Assembly (NCBI GenBank): GCA_029531795.1
Contig: JAPEIS010000010.1
Span: 2,232,001 to 2,296,000, forward strand
DNA from: Sclerotinia nivalis
Lineage: Eukaryota > Ascomycota > Leotiomycetes > Helotiales > Sclerotiniaceae
Reading direction: 5' to 3'
DNA: 64,000 bases
Program-made: the position numbers and the translations under genes
Notes under the pieces: model-generated
Told to the model about the DNA's origin: nothing
The model's input: only the letters and a program-made list of their open reading frames with translations
Database searches by the model: none
Part shown: piece after piece, positions 1 to 9,900 of the stretch
How the letters are laid out: each line of letters opens with the position of its first letter
Position numbering within the stretch: the stretch's first letter is position 1

Positions 1-449
1 GGTGAATTTTTGAAAACGTCGTCATCGTGCGATCGCTCAGAGTGTGTTGCAGACCTCAATTCTCGTGCTAAAGAGACAGAACTTGGTGATTGATAATTTC
101 TGAAAAAGGGATCGTCTTTTATAGACGCAACAGAATCCCGATAACTTCGCGCGTGAAGGTCCAATCCTTCTTCCGAGTCGTCCTCTATCGGAGTCGAAAA
201 TCTCGTATCTAGACTACCGCTGCCACTACCCCTACTGAGAGGGACAAATGGTGCCGAGGCCGTTCGTGAACCCAGTCCAGGACGTGAGCGCAAACCAAAA
301 GTTGTTGAAGCGCCGGCAGATGGAGGGGAAACAGATAAAGCTCGAGAACTACGGTGAATTCGTTGTGAATCCGTTCGTAAAGGATTTGAGGATTTGGATC
401 GTTTCGAAGTCGTGCACGCTGGGAAACCACTGGCACCAACTTCATCCAT
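1..449 (-). CDS. N-terminal part of an unrecognised protein, cut by the left window edge
   Basis: Reading the minus strand from an ATG at 449-447 gives 149 codons without a stop up to the window edge. The predicted N-terminus starts MDEVGASGFPACTTSKRSKS. It is rich in Ser, Arg, Gly and Pro for about the first 85 residues, then becomes acidic (a run containing IEDDSEEGLD) and more ordered, with the phrase KDDPFFRNYQSP followed by an Arg/Ser-rich stretch. This resembles the disordered leader of a larger fungal protein. The open frame and codon quality support a real coding region; the frames overlapping it on either strand contain stops. I cannot name the family. The start codon is chosen because it is the only in-frame ATG at the 5' end. 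The promoter would lie at about 450-1,300. Confidence 0.6.
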   Translation of the reverse strand, partial: MDEVGASGFPACTTSKRSKSSNPLRTDSQRIHRSSRALSVSPPSAGASTTFGLRSRPGLGSRTASAPFVPLSRGSGSGSLDTRFSTPIEDDSEEGLDLHARSYRDSVASIKDDPFFRNYQSPSSVSLARELRSATHSERSHDDDVFKNS

Positions 450-3400
450 GTTGGGTATTGAAAGGTATTTATCTTAGTGTGCTCGGCGTGGTGCTGTAAA
501 TACCCGTGTATCGACTCGTATCTTTCCGCTCCCAGGAACTTGTACAGTAATCAAAAATCCCTTAATCCCTTTCCTTGGTAAGTCTGCAACATAAAATTGA
601 GGGTTTGAGACCTGTTCCCTGTCAAGGTTTGGTCGGCAAGTCGCAGCAATAGTGATTGCGGATTGTAAGACTTAACATGCTGTGGGGATCAGGGGAGGAT
701 CTGGGTTTTTCTCAGGAATTTATGTTTTCAAATCCCAGGGCATCATAGTTTGGAGGTTTGGCGGATTGGCGGATTGACGGATTGACGGATTGATGAAGGG
801 AGTATCCAAAGGGTAATGAATGTGTAGACTTGGCGGGTGGTAAAGAGCTTGTTTGCTCACTGGGCAGTCAATGTCCTGAAATAGTCTCTCTCGTATTGTG
901 GTTAGTAGTTAGTGGTTAGTGGTGTTTCTAAGAAGTAACTAGGAAACCTTCAGGACGCGGTAAATCTGGGGTGTTTTCATATATTTTTCAGAGCTTCAAG
1001 TAATCGGGGTAAATTGAAAATAAGGTATATGGGACAAACTATATGAAGCTTTTGGAATGCGACAACCAATAAACCCGCACGCGTGGCGGCGTTATTTGTT
1101 CATTATTATTTTTTGGTTCGTTATATCGTTCTTGCCTTTTCGCTTCAATGAATACGGAGTACCTGCCTAGGTAGAGGTAGTCTTTGACTTGCCCTCACTC
1201 AGCCATGGTGTATATATTAGTAGGTAGAATGTTGTTCAACTGTTAATCTTTTTATTCACTCCATACTTCTTCTTCTCTTCCCTTCTCTTCTCTCCCGATA
1301 TTCATCCAGCATTTGGGGTTTCCTTCAATCATAACTCTACTTTTCAGATTGGCCATATGGATGGATACACGTGAGATTGCAATTGGTTATGGACGATCTT
1401 CACCATTCTTACGAAGAGAGTATGTGGGATTGACAACTTTATGAAGAAGCTTACCTAGTATTTTAATCTTGGATGGTCTTCTTTCTATTGACTAGAAACA
1501 ACATGATCGCAAACACAGAAAACACACACAAAGAATCATTTCATTGCTCACACTTCCACCCACAAGCTCTTCTCCCACAGCTATATATTCATATAGGTCT
1601 TTTTACTAGTTCTACCATACATTTTACACGCATATATACACATATCCTATGCCAAAGATAAGTCTTTATATCATATCACAAGGCTGAATAATGAACTCGA
1701 ATCGTAATTTCATGTACTCCGTACAATACTAATGCACACCACAAATCCATGTCACATTATCACGACGACATGCTGCATGCAGTACGTACCTAGTAGCTCG
1801 ATCCATTAGGGGAAAAAGAAGTTGGGGCTCGAACACGGGCTGAGGTTACATTTCCATTGATGTGCAGGTTCAACGTTCCAGACAGGTACAGACAGTATCA
1901 TATGATCAAGATCAAATGGGAGATTGTACCATCGGTACATCTCAGCTACCCCCATAAAGTCTTAACAATAGATCTCCAAGAATTCCCAAGAATTTCCACG
2001 CTCTCAATTTTGTCAATAGCAACCTTAATTTTACTTGATACGAACACAGAGCAAAACTCATCGATCGCTGTTATGCCGTGTATGCGTCAATAACTCGTAC
2101 GTCTCCCGCCACAACAACCAGCCACAGAACCACATGATACCTATAAACCGCAGTATAATCCCATAGCACGGATACAGTCCCTCTCGATTCAGAATGGTCT
2201 GTATGTATACATCCAAAAAGGGATGAATCTCACGTCTCAAAGGTGGATGCAAGTTGACTGTGCTTACACAGGAAAACGGAGCAAAAGTTTGCAAAATTTG
2301 CCAAATTCCTTGTAAGATCTTACTATCAAGTGACTTCTATAACACTGGAGGAAATTCGACGTGTGACCGAGATCCGCAGATCTCAAAACAAGGTTTCCCC
2401 GGATGAAAACTGTATTTCTACCACAGCAATCTCATACTAGTCAAATCCGTTTGACATACATTTCATTTCTCTCATCTACGTCGGTTGGTGAAGACGACAA
2501 GTACTGGGAATGTTATATGGTCATCTTACGATATTACATAGCTAGTATGCCAGAAGAGAACGAAACTATTGTAGTACAAAGACTAAAGGTTATTTATCCC
2601 TTTGGAAGTTCTTTTCCTCTTAACCTCAAGTGGGTTCGGACTACTATTACACACTATCACGCTATGGGAATACAGTGCATTAAGCATTTTACTGTACCTA
2701 AGTGTACCCGTTAGACAAAAGCCTCGTCCAATCCTAAAGTTGCCTTGAGTGCCCGTCACAACCTTTTGTTACCCTACCTACCTGAAAATCAATCAATCTT
2801 CGTTTCTGACCTGTTTTTGAGGGAAAACTAGTACGTGTATACTAAGAGTACCTTGAACTATTCTCACAGGACGTGAACCGTCCCTCCCTTTAATCCAACG
2901 GACCCATCTCAAAACAGGCATCAATATTTTGCATGATTTCAGGAAATGAATTGAAATGCTTAGTGACTACTGTCAGCGTCATGTACGAATAAGTGGGCAT
3001 TGCTATCTATGTATAGATATATAGATCTCTTCATTTCCATTCTCATTCTCCTGTTTTGCTTTATTTTGCTACTTTTTCATCGTTCTACAATACATTCTGT
3101 TGCGTTACATTGTGTCAGGTTCATCGTTTAGAAATACCCTGCAAGGCAAAATCCCCTCGCATGATTTGGACGCCTTAGATTCCACAACCTTGAGTCACCA
3201 GGATTCAAGCTCAAAATCTCGAGCCTCCACTTCCTCATTTCCTTACACAAGCCCTCATTCCCCGTGCACAAACCCATCTAATTTACCCCATCTTCGCAAA
3301 ACCCCTTCACCCCACACATCTCATCCTCAATCTGGACTCGCGCCACTCCACTCACGCCATTTGAAGGGTCTCACCACTCGACATCACACATTACAGAGTT

Positions 3401-3638
3401 GACGCTACTAAGGTACCTGACTCTCTGCGCGACAGTTTTCGTACACCGCATTTTCGAGCTATTATACTTCTTCCGGCTACGCGCTGTGTTCCATCTGCTC
3501 GAAGCCTCCGGTTGTGGTCTCGTGCGAGGGTACACAGACACAGGAAACTTGCGACCGTTCGGATCGAGAAGTGTCTCAGTTTCAGAGGCACAGAGGCTAT
3601 ATTATCTATATAGAAGACAGAGCCAGGGATTTTCAAAA
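450..3638. other. Intergenic region between a divergent gene pair
   Basis: No coding region is supported here. Open frames of up to about 100 codons exist but lack codon bias or recognisable motifs. The stretch holds an 8-base tandem repeat (761-792), a GTTAGTGGTTAGTG-like short repeat near 900-925, a pyrimidine-rich tract at about 1,255-1,300, and TACGGAGTA-type motifs near 1,153 and 1,713. The last 400 bases before 3,639 probably contain the promoter and leader of the downstream gene. Confidence 0.6.
761..792. repeat. Minisatellite, four copies of an 8-base unit
   Basis: Four consecutive 8-base units read GCGGATTG, GCGGATTG, ACGGATTG, ACGGATTG. Two-and-two variation at the first base suggests stepwise duplication. 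Confidence 0.9.
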
Positions 3639-4612
3639 ATGGATACATCAGTCGTTGAAGCACCTATTCCTACTTACGAAGAATTGTGTTGCGTAAGTCA
3701 TCTCTCTCTATGTACAACCACAAATTATATATTACACAATCCTAACATCATCCCCAGAAATCCAAACCCTACAGAACCATGAGTTACCCACCTCGCACCC
3801 AACACCACCACATCAATATCCATGTTCCCCGCGCCCACTCAAAAAGAGGTGCTCCCCTCGATCCAGACGATCTCTCCCGCCGTCTCAGAGCCCACATTGC
3901 CCAACAAAAAGCATCCGCCGAACAACGTCGCGCAGCTCGAGTCTCAATGGCCACAGGCGTGTACCACCACGTCCCGCAAGTCGCCGCGCAGTCCTTTGAG
4001 CACACAGCTACACAGGAGAAACTCCATCAGGTGCACAAATTATCCGAGCCGGCGCTCAAGAATCTAGGATATTTATCTATTGATGAAGGAGCGGCGGGTA
4101 TTGGATCTGGATATGTATATCAGAAACCCACGACGACATTACAAAAAGCGCAAGTGATGGACCATGCGACGGCGGACAGGACCAAGACGAGGAATAGAAA
4201 TCAATATCAATGGACGCCGGCACTTGAACGCGCTGCGGAATTGGATGCGGAGAGAGATATGTATAGATGTCCTCGACGGACGTTTAATTCAGATGTACCA
4301 CTTTTGCATAAGAGTAGAGCTGTGATGAGACCAATGAGTATGGGAGATTTCTTACCGTGGGAAGAGAAGGAGGAGCCGAAGGAGGTGAAGAGGGAAAGGA
4401 ATGATCGGCATGATTGGACGCAGCGGGATGAGAGTGAGGAGACGAGACGGTCGATGAAGGAGAGGGTGGGTCCATTATTGTCGTTGAAACTTAGGAGGGG
4501 AAAAGTACATGATGGGTCGGGGGAAGAGATAAAGTTGAAGTCACCTGTGAGATCACCAATAAGGGTGAGCTTCTTTGGTATGTTCAAACGTAGTCCTAGT
4601 AATAGTAGTTGA
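3639..4612 (+). CDS. Uncharacterised 302-residue basic protein, two exons
   Basis: Exons are 3639-3692 and 3758-4612. The first exon (18 codons, MDTSVVEAPIPTYEELCC) joins in frame to the second through a 65-base intron with GTAAGT donor, CTAAC branch site and CCCCAG acceptor. An ATG at 3,779 would also be open, but the spliced upstream start adds 25 in-frame residues and uses excellent splice signals. The protein is hydrophilic and basic. It has an Arg/Gln/Ala-rich region near residues 55-85 that could form a helix, a central Tyr/Gly segment, and a charged Glu/Lys/Arg tail near 220-260. No signal peptide, membrane segment or catalytic motif is visible. It converges with the HIT-finger gene downstream. 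I do not recognise the family. Confidence 0.75.
3693..3757 (+). other. Intron of the 302-residue protein gene
   Basis: GTAAGT donor, CTAAC branch-like site near 3,742 and CCCCAG acceptor. Splicing preserves the frame between ELCC and KSKPYRTM. Confidence 0.75.
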
Positions 4613-4972
4613 CGAAATTATTTCATTTGTATTCAAGGGCATCTGGTTTCTTTCCAGAGTGTGCAAACATTTAACTTCTAACTTCATCGCATATTCCTGA
4701 GCTTAGTGTGTATGCGCTGATCCTATCTGGAGAAATTGATAACTTCATCCCACATTCCTATCTGCACAAAATGGATCCAGGAAGTTCTAAATTATGCTAT
4801 TTGTTATAACCTATTCCGAAGGTTAGCCTCATGCAATATATGGTCATTAAATAGAGTGCTCACCGAGTTCGCCTAGGCACATAGATTTGCTGTGTTCGTC
4901 GTACTACCGCCTTCTAAATGTGATGTTTCTGTGAGGCATAGACCTTTCTGGTATTCGTGCCTCCTAATCTCT
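4613..4972. other. Convergent 3' flanks
   Basis: 360 bases between two converging stop codons. It probably holds both 3' UTRs and polyadenylation sites. No other feature is seen. Confidence 0.6.
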
Positions 4973-5765
4973 TCATCTTCTCTTCTCGGATTCCAATAAT
5001 GCTCGAATAACCCGGGTGCTCTCAGCCAACGCCTCCTTTCGCAAAATATCAGCTGCTGCCTCCTCGTCCTCCTCGACTTCATCCCCGAGAAGTCGTAGAA
5101 CAAGTTCACAATACTCCCGCACGCCTTCGCCATCTTTTCCATAATACCCTCTTGCGCTCTTTAGAGCATTCCTCCCCTTCTCCCACCCTTGATCTTGATT
5201 CCATTTATGTGAGTTAAAACCTGTCGGACGAAGAGTTGCAGTATCGACTGCATCTAGGTGTGAACGCAAATTTGGGTATCTTATAAAAAGTTCTTTGAGT
5301 TCCTTCGAGTTGTTCAGATTTTCGAATGGACCTTTGGCGTTGGCTGCAGCTAGAGTTCCGGGCCGAGCTATCGATTTCTCTTTGGATATGGGCGAGGGAA
5401 TTTCAGTAGGAGGAGGGGCGGAAGTAAGTTTCTCCTTCTCCTCCTCATGATCGTTTGTATCAGCTTTATGTGCATTTGAACATTTCACAGAACAACTTTT
5501 CGAAGATTAGCACAGACTTCTTTTTCCTGGTCGCACACGAATATACTCACTACCGCACGTCACAATATTTGCATTTGTACTTGTGATTGTTCTCCTTACA
5601 GAGGACGCATAGTTTTGGGTCGACGGGTGTCTCGTCCATACTGATACGATTTGTGGGATCGATGATTTCAACTGGTGCCTCCGCTACACTGACACCGAAA
5701 TTGTTTTTGGTATCGATGGAACCGATTGCGTTACCACCTTCGGAAAAGGTTTCTATAGTATCCAT
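4973..5765 (-). CDS. HIT1: HIT-type zinc finger protein, Hit1/ZNHIT3 class
   Basis: Exons are 5765-5551 and 5495-4973, giving 245 residues. A zinc finger of the HIT type spans the splice junction: CVLC, then KYKCKYC, then YCSVKC and a closing His/Cys region. The 55-base intron (GTGAGT donor, CTAAT branch, AAAAG acceptor) splits the Tyr codon just before CSVKC. The C-terminal half contains the helical segment after the finger (ELFIRYPNLRSHLDAVDTA) typical of ZNHIT3/Hit1 proteins. These act in box C/D snoRNP assembly with Rsa1/NUFIP. The ATG at 5,765 gives roughly 55 residues before the finger, longer than the short leader usual in this family; a later Met just before DETPVDPKLC is an alternative start. 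The gene is divergent from NFU1. Confidence 0.85.
5496..5550 (-). other. Intron of the HIT-finger gene
   Basis: GTGAGT donor at 5,550, branch-like GCTAATC, acceptor AAAAG ending at 5,496. Without it the frame stops directly after KCKYCDVR and the finger is broken. Confidence 0.85.
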
Positions 5766-6357
5766 TCCTTGAAAGCCAACAGACTGGCCGGTCAATATGT
5801 ATACTTGAGGTTCTCTCAACAAACTAAAGAACCTAAAGAACGGACGAGAGAGGGACGTTGACTAGGAGCTGGTTCTCGTTGATTCATCGGAATTGTGTTA
5901 ACACGCACATACAGGTGAGATTGTACTTATCGCATTAAAGGGTGAAAACAAGTGAATAGAAATTCAATGGTAAGTAAAAACTGAAGAGGCAAGTTCGGGT
6001 GATGATAATTTGAGAAATGCATGGTTATTGCAAATCCCGTAGCCTTGTGGACGAAGGTCTTTAGAAAAAAAAGTTTTGAACCTTATCGGAGGTAGGGATT
6101 AGTGATGCCGATAAGGATGACCAATTAAAAGTGAGGTAATACCACCACTTGGTGCGTCATATAAATGCTTACAAAGAACTGTAGAATATCTAATAAATAC
6201 ATTTCAATCTTCACTTTATATTGTTATCATACCTATTATCACCCCCATATCGTAAATTATCATAAACTTCTCCTGAATATTCAATTTGGATGTTGCAATT
6301 CAATAACTAGATTATATTTAATTATTACTAAGCTAAAGCCTTCAAGTCAGCCGCACG
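5766..6357. promoter_or_regulatory. Shared upstream region of HIT1 and NFU1
   Basis: 592 bases separate the divergent start codons at 5,765 and 6,358. The part nearest NFU1 is AT-rich. No binding site can be named with confidence. Confidence 0.4.
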
Positions 6358-7358
6358 ATGGCATCAAAAAGAATCGTTCAGGAAGCAAAGTCATTGCTAT
6401 CCAAATCTCGACCGGGAAAATCATCATTCGCCATCTGTCCTAGAAGCTCGCAGAGATATGTACACCAAATCACAAGATTGCCAGCTATGACAGCTTCGAG
6501 TTCGAGGATAAGACCAACTCTACAACCTCTTCATCAACCATCTACCATGTTAAAGCCTGCAGCGATTGGTGGCAGTCGCAGTATCTTCATCCAAACAGAA
6601 GACACCCCAAACCCAGATGCGTTGAAATTCCTTCCCAATCATCCAATTTTACCACCCTCCCTCAATGCACCCTTCATCGAATACCTCAATCCCAGATCCA
6701 CGCTTGCGCCACCACACCCATCCCCGCTCGCCGCATCGCTGATGAATATTGATGGAGTTAAGTCTGTCTTCTATGGCGCGGATTTCATTACGGTCACCAA
6801 GGCAGACGATGCGAACTGGGCGCATATTAAACCAGAGATTTTCAGTCTCATAACGGAGGCAGTGACTTCCGGTGCACAGATTGTCAATATCACGGAGAAA
6901 ACGGGGGCAAGTGGCGAAGCGCCAGAAGAAGAAGATAGCTTAGCATACAACGAGGATGACCCCGAGGTTGTTGGAATGATCAAGGAATTACTTGAAACCC
7001 GCATTCGACCGGCAATTCAGGAAGATGGTGGAGACATTGATTATCGCGGGTTCGAGGACGGCATGGTCAAGTTGAAGCTCCGAGGCGCATGCCGAACATG
7101 CGACTCAAGTACAGTCACGTTGAAGAATGGAATTGAGGGAATGCTTATGCATTATGTAAGTATTCAGCTCAGATGACCATTTATGCGACAATGAGCTAAC
7201 AATGAGTGCAGATTGAAGAAGTGAAGGGAGTTGTACAAGTAATGGACGAGGAAGAGGAGATCGCGATCCAAGAATTTGCGAGGTTTGAGGAGAAGTTGAA
7301 GCAACAAAAGGGATCTGATGCAGTTGCATCAAGTAGCTTAGATTCTATTACAGGTTGA
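6358..7358 (+). CDS. NFU1: NFU1-type mitochondrial iron-sulfur cluster scaffold
   Basis: Exons are 6358-7155 and 7212-7358 (314 residues). The first ~75 residues are rich in Arg, Lys, Ser and Thr with few acids, as in a mitochondrial presequence. Next comes the Nfu N-terminal domain, opening SIFIQTEDTPNPDALKF and including the GVKSVFYGADFITVTK stretch. The C-terminal NifU domain follows, with TRIRPAIQEDGGDIDYRGF and the cluster-binding CxxC (GACRTCDSS, Cys 245 and 248). Splicing of a 56-base intron adds the conserved IEEVKGV strand and a Glu-rich tail; reading through the intron would end the protein a few residues after HY. Nfu1 delivers 4Fe-4S clusters to late-acting mitochondrial targets such as lipoyl synthase and respiratory complexes. 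Confidence 0.95.
7156..7211 (+). other. Intron of NFU1
   Basis: GTAAGT donor after codon HY, branch-like GCTAACA, acceptor TGCAG. Phase 0. Confidence 0.9.
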
Positions 7359-9227
7359 GCTCGGTACTTGGTTGAAGATGTATGACTTTGGGATCTGCTC
7401 GCATTGCACCGCGGATGTACAAGACATGTACAAAGAATGAGTTGTGGATTTTAACTGGAGAGGATTTTGTTTCACAGCATCGGCAATACCCATCAAGTTT
7501 TCTTTTGCCTTCTTCTCATTGACCAGAAGTTTGAGCATCCCGTCCCCCCCCCTGCTACTACTTTATGCAAATTCAATTACGAAGTACATATGCGCCTCAC
7601 TATATATCACTGTGATTATTTAAGTGGACAAAACACCGGGTCTCTCATCCATCAGCGAGGTGTGGTAAATTTTTCCGTGGCGAATCAAGTACGCGTTGAT
7701 GGAGTGGGCGTGGCTTTCCAATGTCACCATTCAGAGCTGCCAGGCTCCTTGGCTGTCATAGAAACTTGATAGATAATCGTATGGTTTTCTACTCGAATGA
7801 TGAGGAAGGTATATGCGCAGATGGCAGATTTGATGATATCGATGGAGGGGATGATGAAGGGTTGCCCTCTTTTGATTCTGCAAAATGTGATTGGAATGGG
7901 GAATAGGATGGCCTGTGAGTAGAGTTTTGCTTCCGGCTCGGCGGTGTTGCACAAACATGGAACGGTAATTTTCCAATTTCTCCCGCGATGGTAAAGGGCT
8001 AGATATTTTATGGAATACCGAGAGAGGGGAAGTTTTGCCGAATTGAACTGTCAGGGAAATGGGAATTATTTTAATGCCGCTTTTGGAAGATGAGGGGGCG
8101 TGAGGGGAAAGAAATGTAGAATAAATGAAAACTCAATTGGTATTTATCTGTATCTACCTATCTATATGTATCTACAGTACAAATTGTGAAATAACTTAGC
8201 TTCTATTACACTAAGTACTGCATGCAAAAATATATCGACTAGACTCTGATAGGGCAAAATTCTATTTTCTTTGTTACTCCGAGCCACATCGTATTCCCGG
8301 GTTTTTCTTCAAAACTTCCTTGTCATGCTTTTACCTTTTCTACCTTACAGAAGCACACTTTAGTGGAACCAATTCAAGGTTCGAGGATTATCATAGATCA
8401 GCAGAGCACGGGAAAAGCAAATCCGGGAGAAAAGAATCTGGGGTAGCTTAAGAGCCTGAAAATCCATCAGAATTTCGGAATCTTGTAACATGCTGCCATC
8501 GAGATCTCAAAATGAAAGAACTAATAAAACAGCATACGCCATCAAGATCTTTGTAACAATGCAAGACATCATTTTTCGAAACAAAAAGAGCATGATGGAA
8601 TAATTTATCGAATGAGATGATAGTGGCGTCGTCGTGGCAAAGGTTGGAATATTCATTATTTGGGGGGGAGAGAGATGCAAAGGCAAAGTAGGCGACCAGG
8701 TAAGGCAATAGAACTAAAGAGCGTAGCAGTTATTGCGCTGCAGTGATTTGATGTTGATGTATGTGTTGCAACTTCAGGATGGACTCACAACATAGACGTT
8801 AACTTCTCGTACTTTCAATCTATTTCCTTTTTCATTATCATATGAATGTTGAGATGAGTATAATAACGTGGTCTCCTATACCTGCAATGCTGGCACTTGA
8901 GATTCGCTTTCTGTAATAATAATTCAGTCAATTAATTCATCAAACGCTCTTTCATGTTACCGCAAGCATCGAGGCAAAAGTATCAATGATTTTTTGAATG
9001 TGACTTTAGCAAATGAAGCGGCATTAGATGTTTTCTCCTTTTCGATTAGTTGTCATACCCAATTGTTAAATTAAAACCGCAACCTGAGCTCGCGGGGGTA
9101 TTTGAGAAGATCGGTCGATTAATTAATTCATGGATATCTATTAGAAGGGATTCGAGGCCTCACTCCCTCAATTTCGGTCGGTCTGGATTCGTCACGTTGA
9201 TACAATGGTAGAATGAGAGAGAAAAGG

Positions 9228-9268
9228 TACCTGAGAGTACGGAGTAGGTATTTCCGTACTCTCAGGTA
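9228..9268. repeat. Perfect 16-base inverted repeat with 9-base loop
   Basis: Left arm 9228-9243 starts TACCTGAGAGTACGGA; the right arm 9253-9268 is its exact reverse complement; the loop is GTAGGTATT. It includes the TACGGAGTA core seen elsewhere in the window. It lies far from any gene I can support, so a terminator role is unlikely. Confidence 0.9.
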
Positions 9269-9328
9269 TTTCTTGCATCTGATCTTGTCTATCACTTTCT
9301 TTACCTTTCGTATCTGAGATACTACTTG

Positions 9329-9377
9329 CATACATACATACATACATACATACATGCATACATACATACATACATAC
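9329..9377. repeat. CATA tetranucleotide microsatellite
   Basis: About 12 tandem CATA units with one G substitution (CATGCATA) near the middle. Apparent Met-Tyr-Val-Cys frames across it are a by-product of the repeat. Confidence 0.95.
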
Positions 9378-9900
9378 CGTACACATCTTTACCAAGGCAC
9401 TTAATACCAACATTACAGCATTGTACATGCAAACTTGTCGATCATTAACCTCACAAGACATCCTCATCTATATAGTTGAATAAACACCTAAGTAAGTTAG
9501 CTGTAGTTATATAGGTACTAGGTATGGTCAACCTTCTGCATGGATAATTACGTTTGCATGGCCTGATGAATTTCAAGAAGAACTACTCGCTAACTCCTCT
9601 ATCCATCTCCACTCATAATTTGGACACCCAATGAGACGTACTTCAATGGATGCTCTCTCGCACTCAGGTCTCTCCTCTCTACTCTCTATACCTAAGTGGT
9701 TCCCATTTGAAAAAGAAGCTCCATTTGTTCTGACTTGCATATTCAAGAGAAAATCCAATGCTGCCTTATGATTTAATATGTTAAGCCCAAGTGTTCCCCC
9801 TCTTTTTACATTTTTCTCTCGGTGCCGTACGGAGTACTCTCCCTCTCTTCCTCTTCCTGTCCGGGTTTCCATTGACAAAACCAGCTGCTTGCCTTTACCT

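Larger units (their letters stand above)
7359..9900. other. Gene-free region with simple repeats
   Basis: No supported coding frame on either strand. The stretch contains several purine-rich and AT-rich patches, a perfect 16-base inverted repeat (9,228-9,268), a CATA microsatellite (9,329-9,377) and further TACGGAGTA copies (for example near 9,827). Short frames of 60-100 codons lack family motifs. Confidence 0.6.

Noticed and set aside
2403..2714. 103-codon plus-strand frame
   Set aside because: No codon bias, no recognisable domain, no intron signals linking it to neighbours.
3100..3402. 100-codon plus-strand frame upstream of the 302-residue protein gene
   Set aside because: Ser/His/Pro-rich composition without motif, next to a better-supported spliced start at 3,639.
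4207..4587. 126-codon minus-strand frame antisense to the 302-residue protein gene
   Set aside because: Shadow of the plus-strand coding region; hydrophobic/Ser-rich mirror composition.
9128..9467. Minus-strand frames with Met-Tyr-Val-Cys repeats
   Set aside because: They are translations of the CATA microsatellite.
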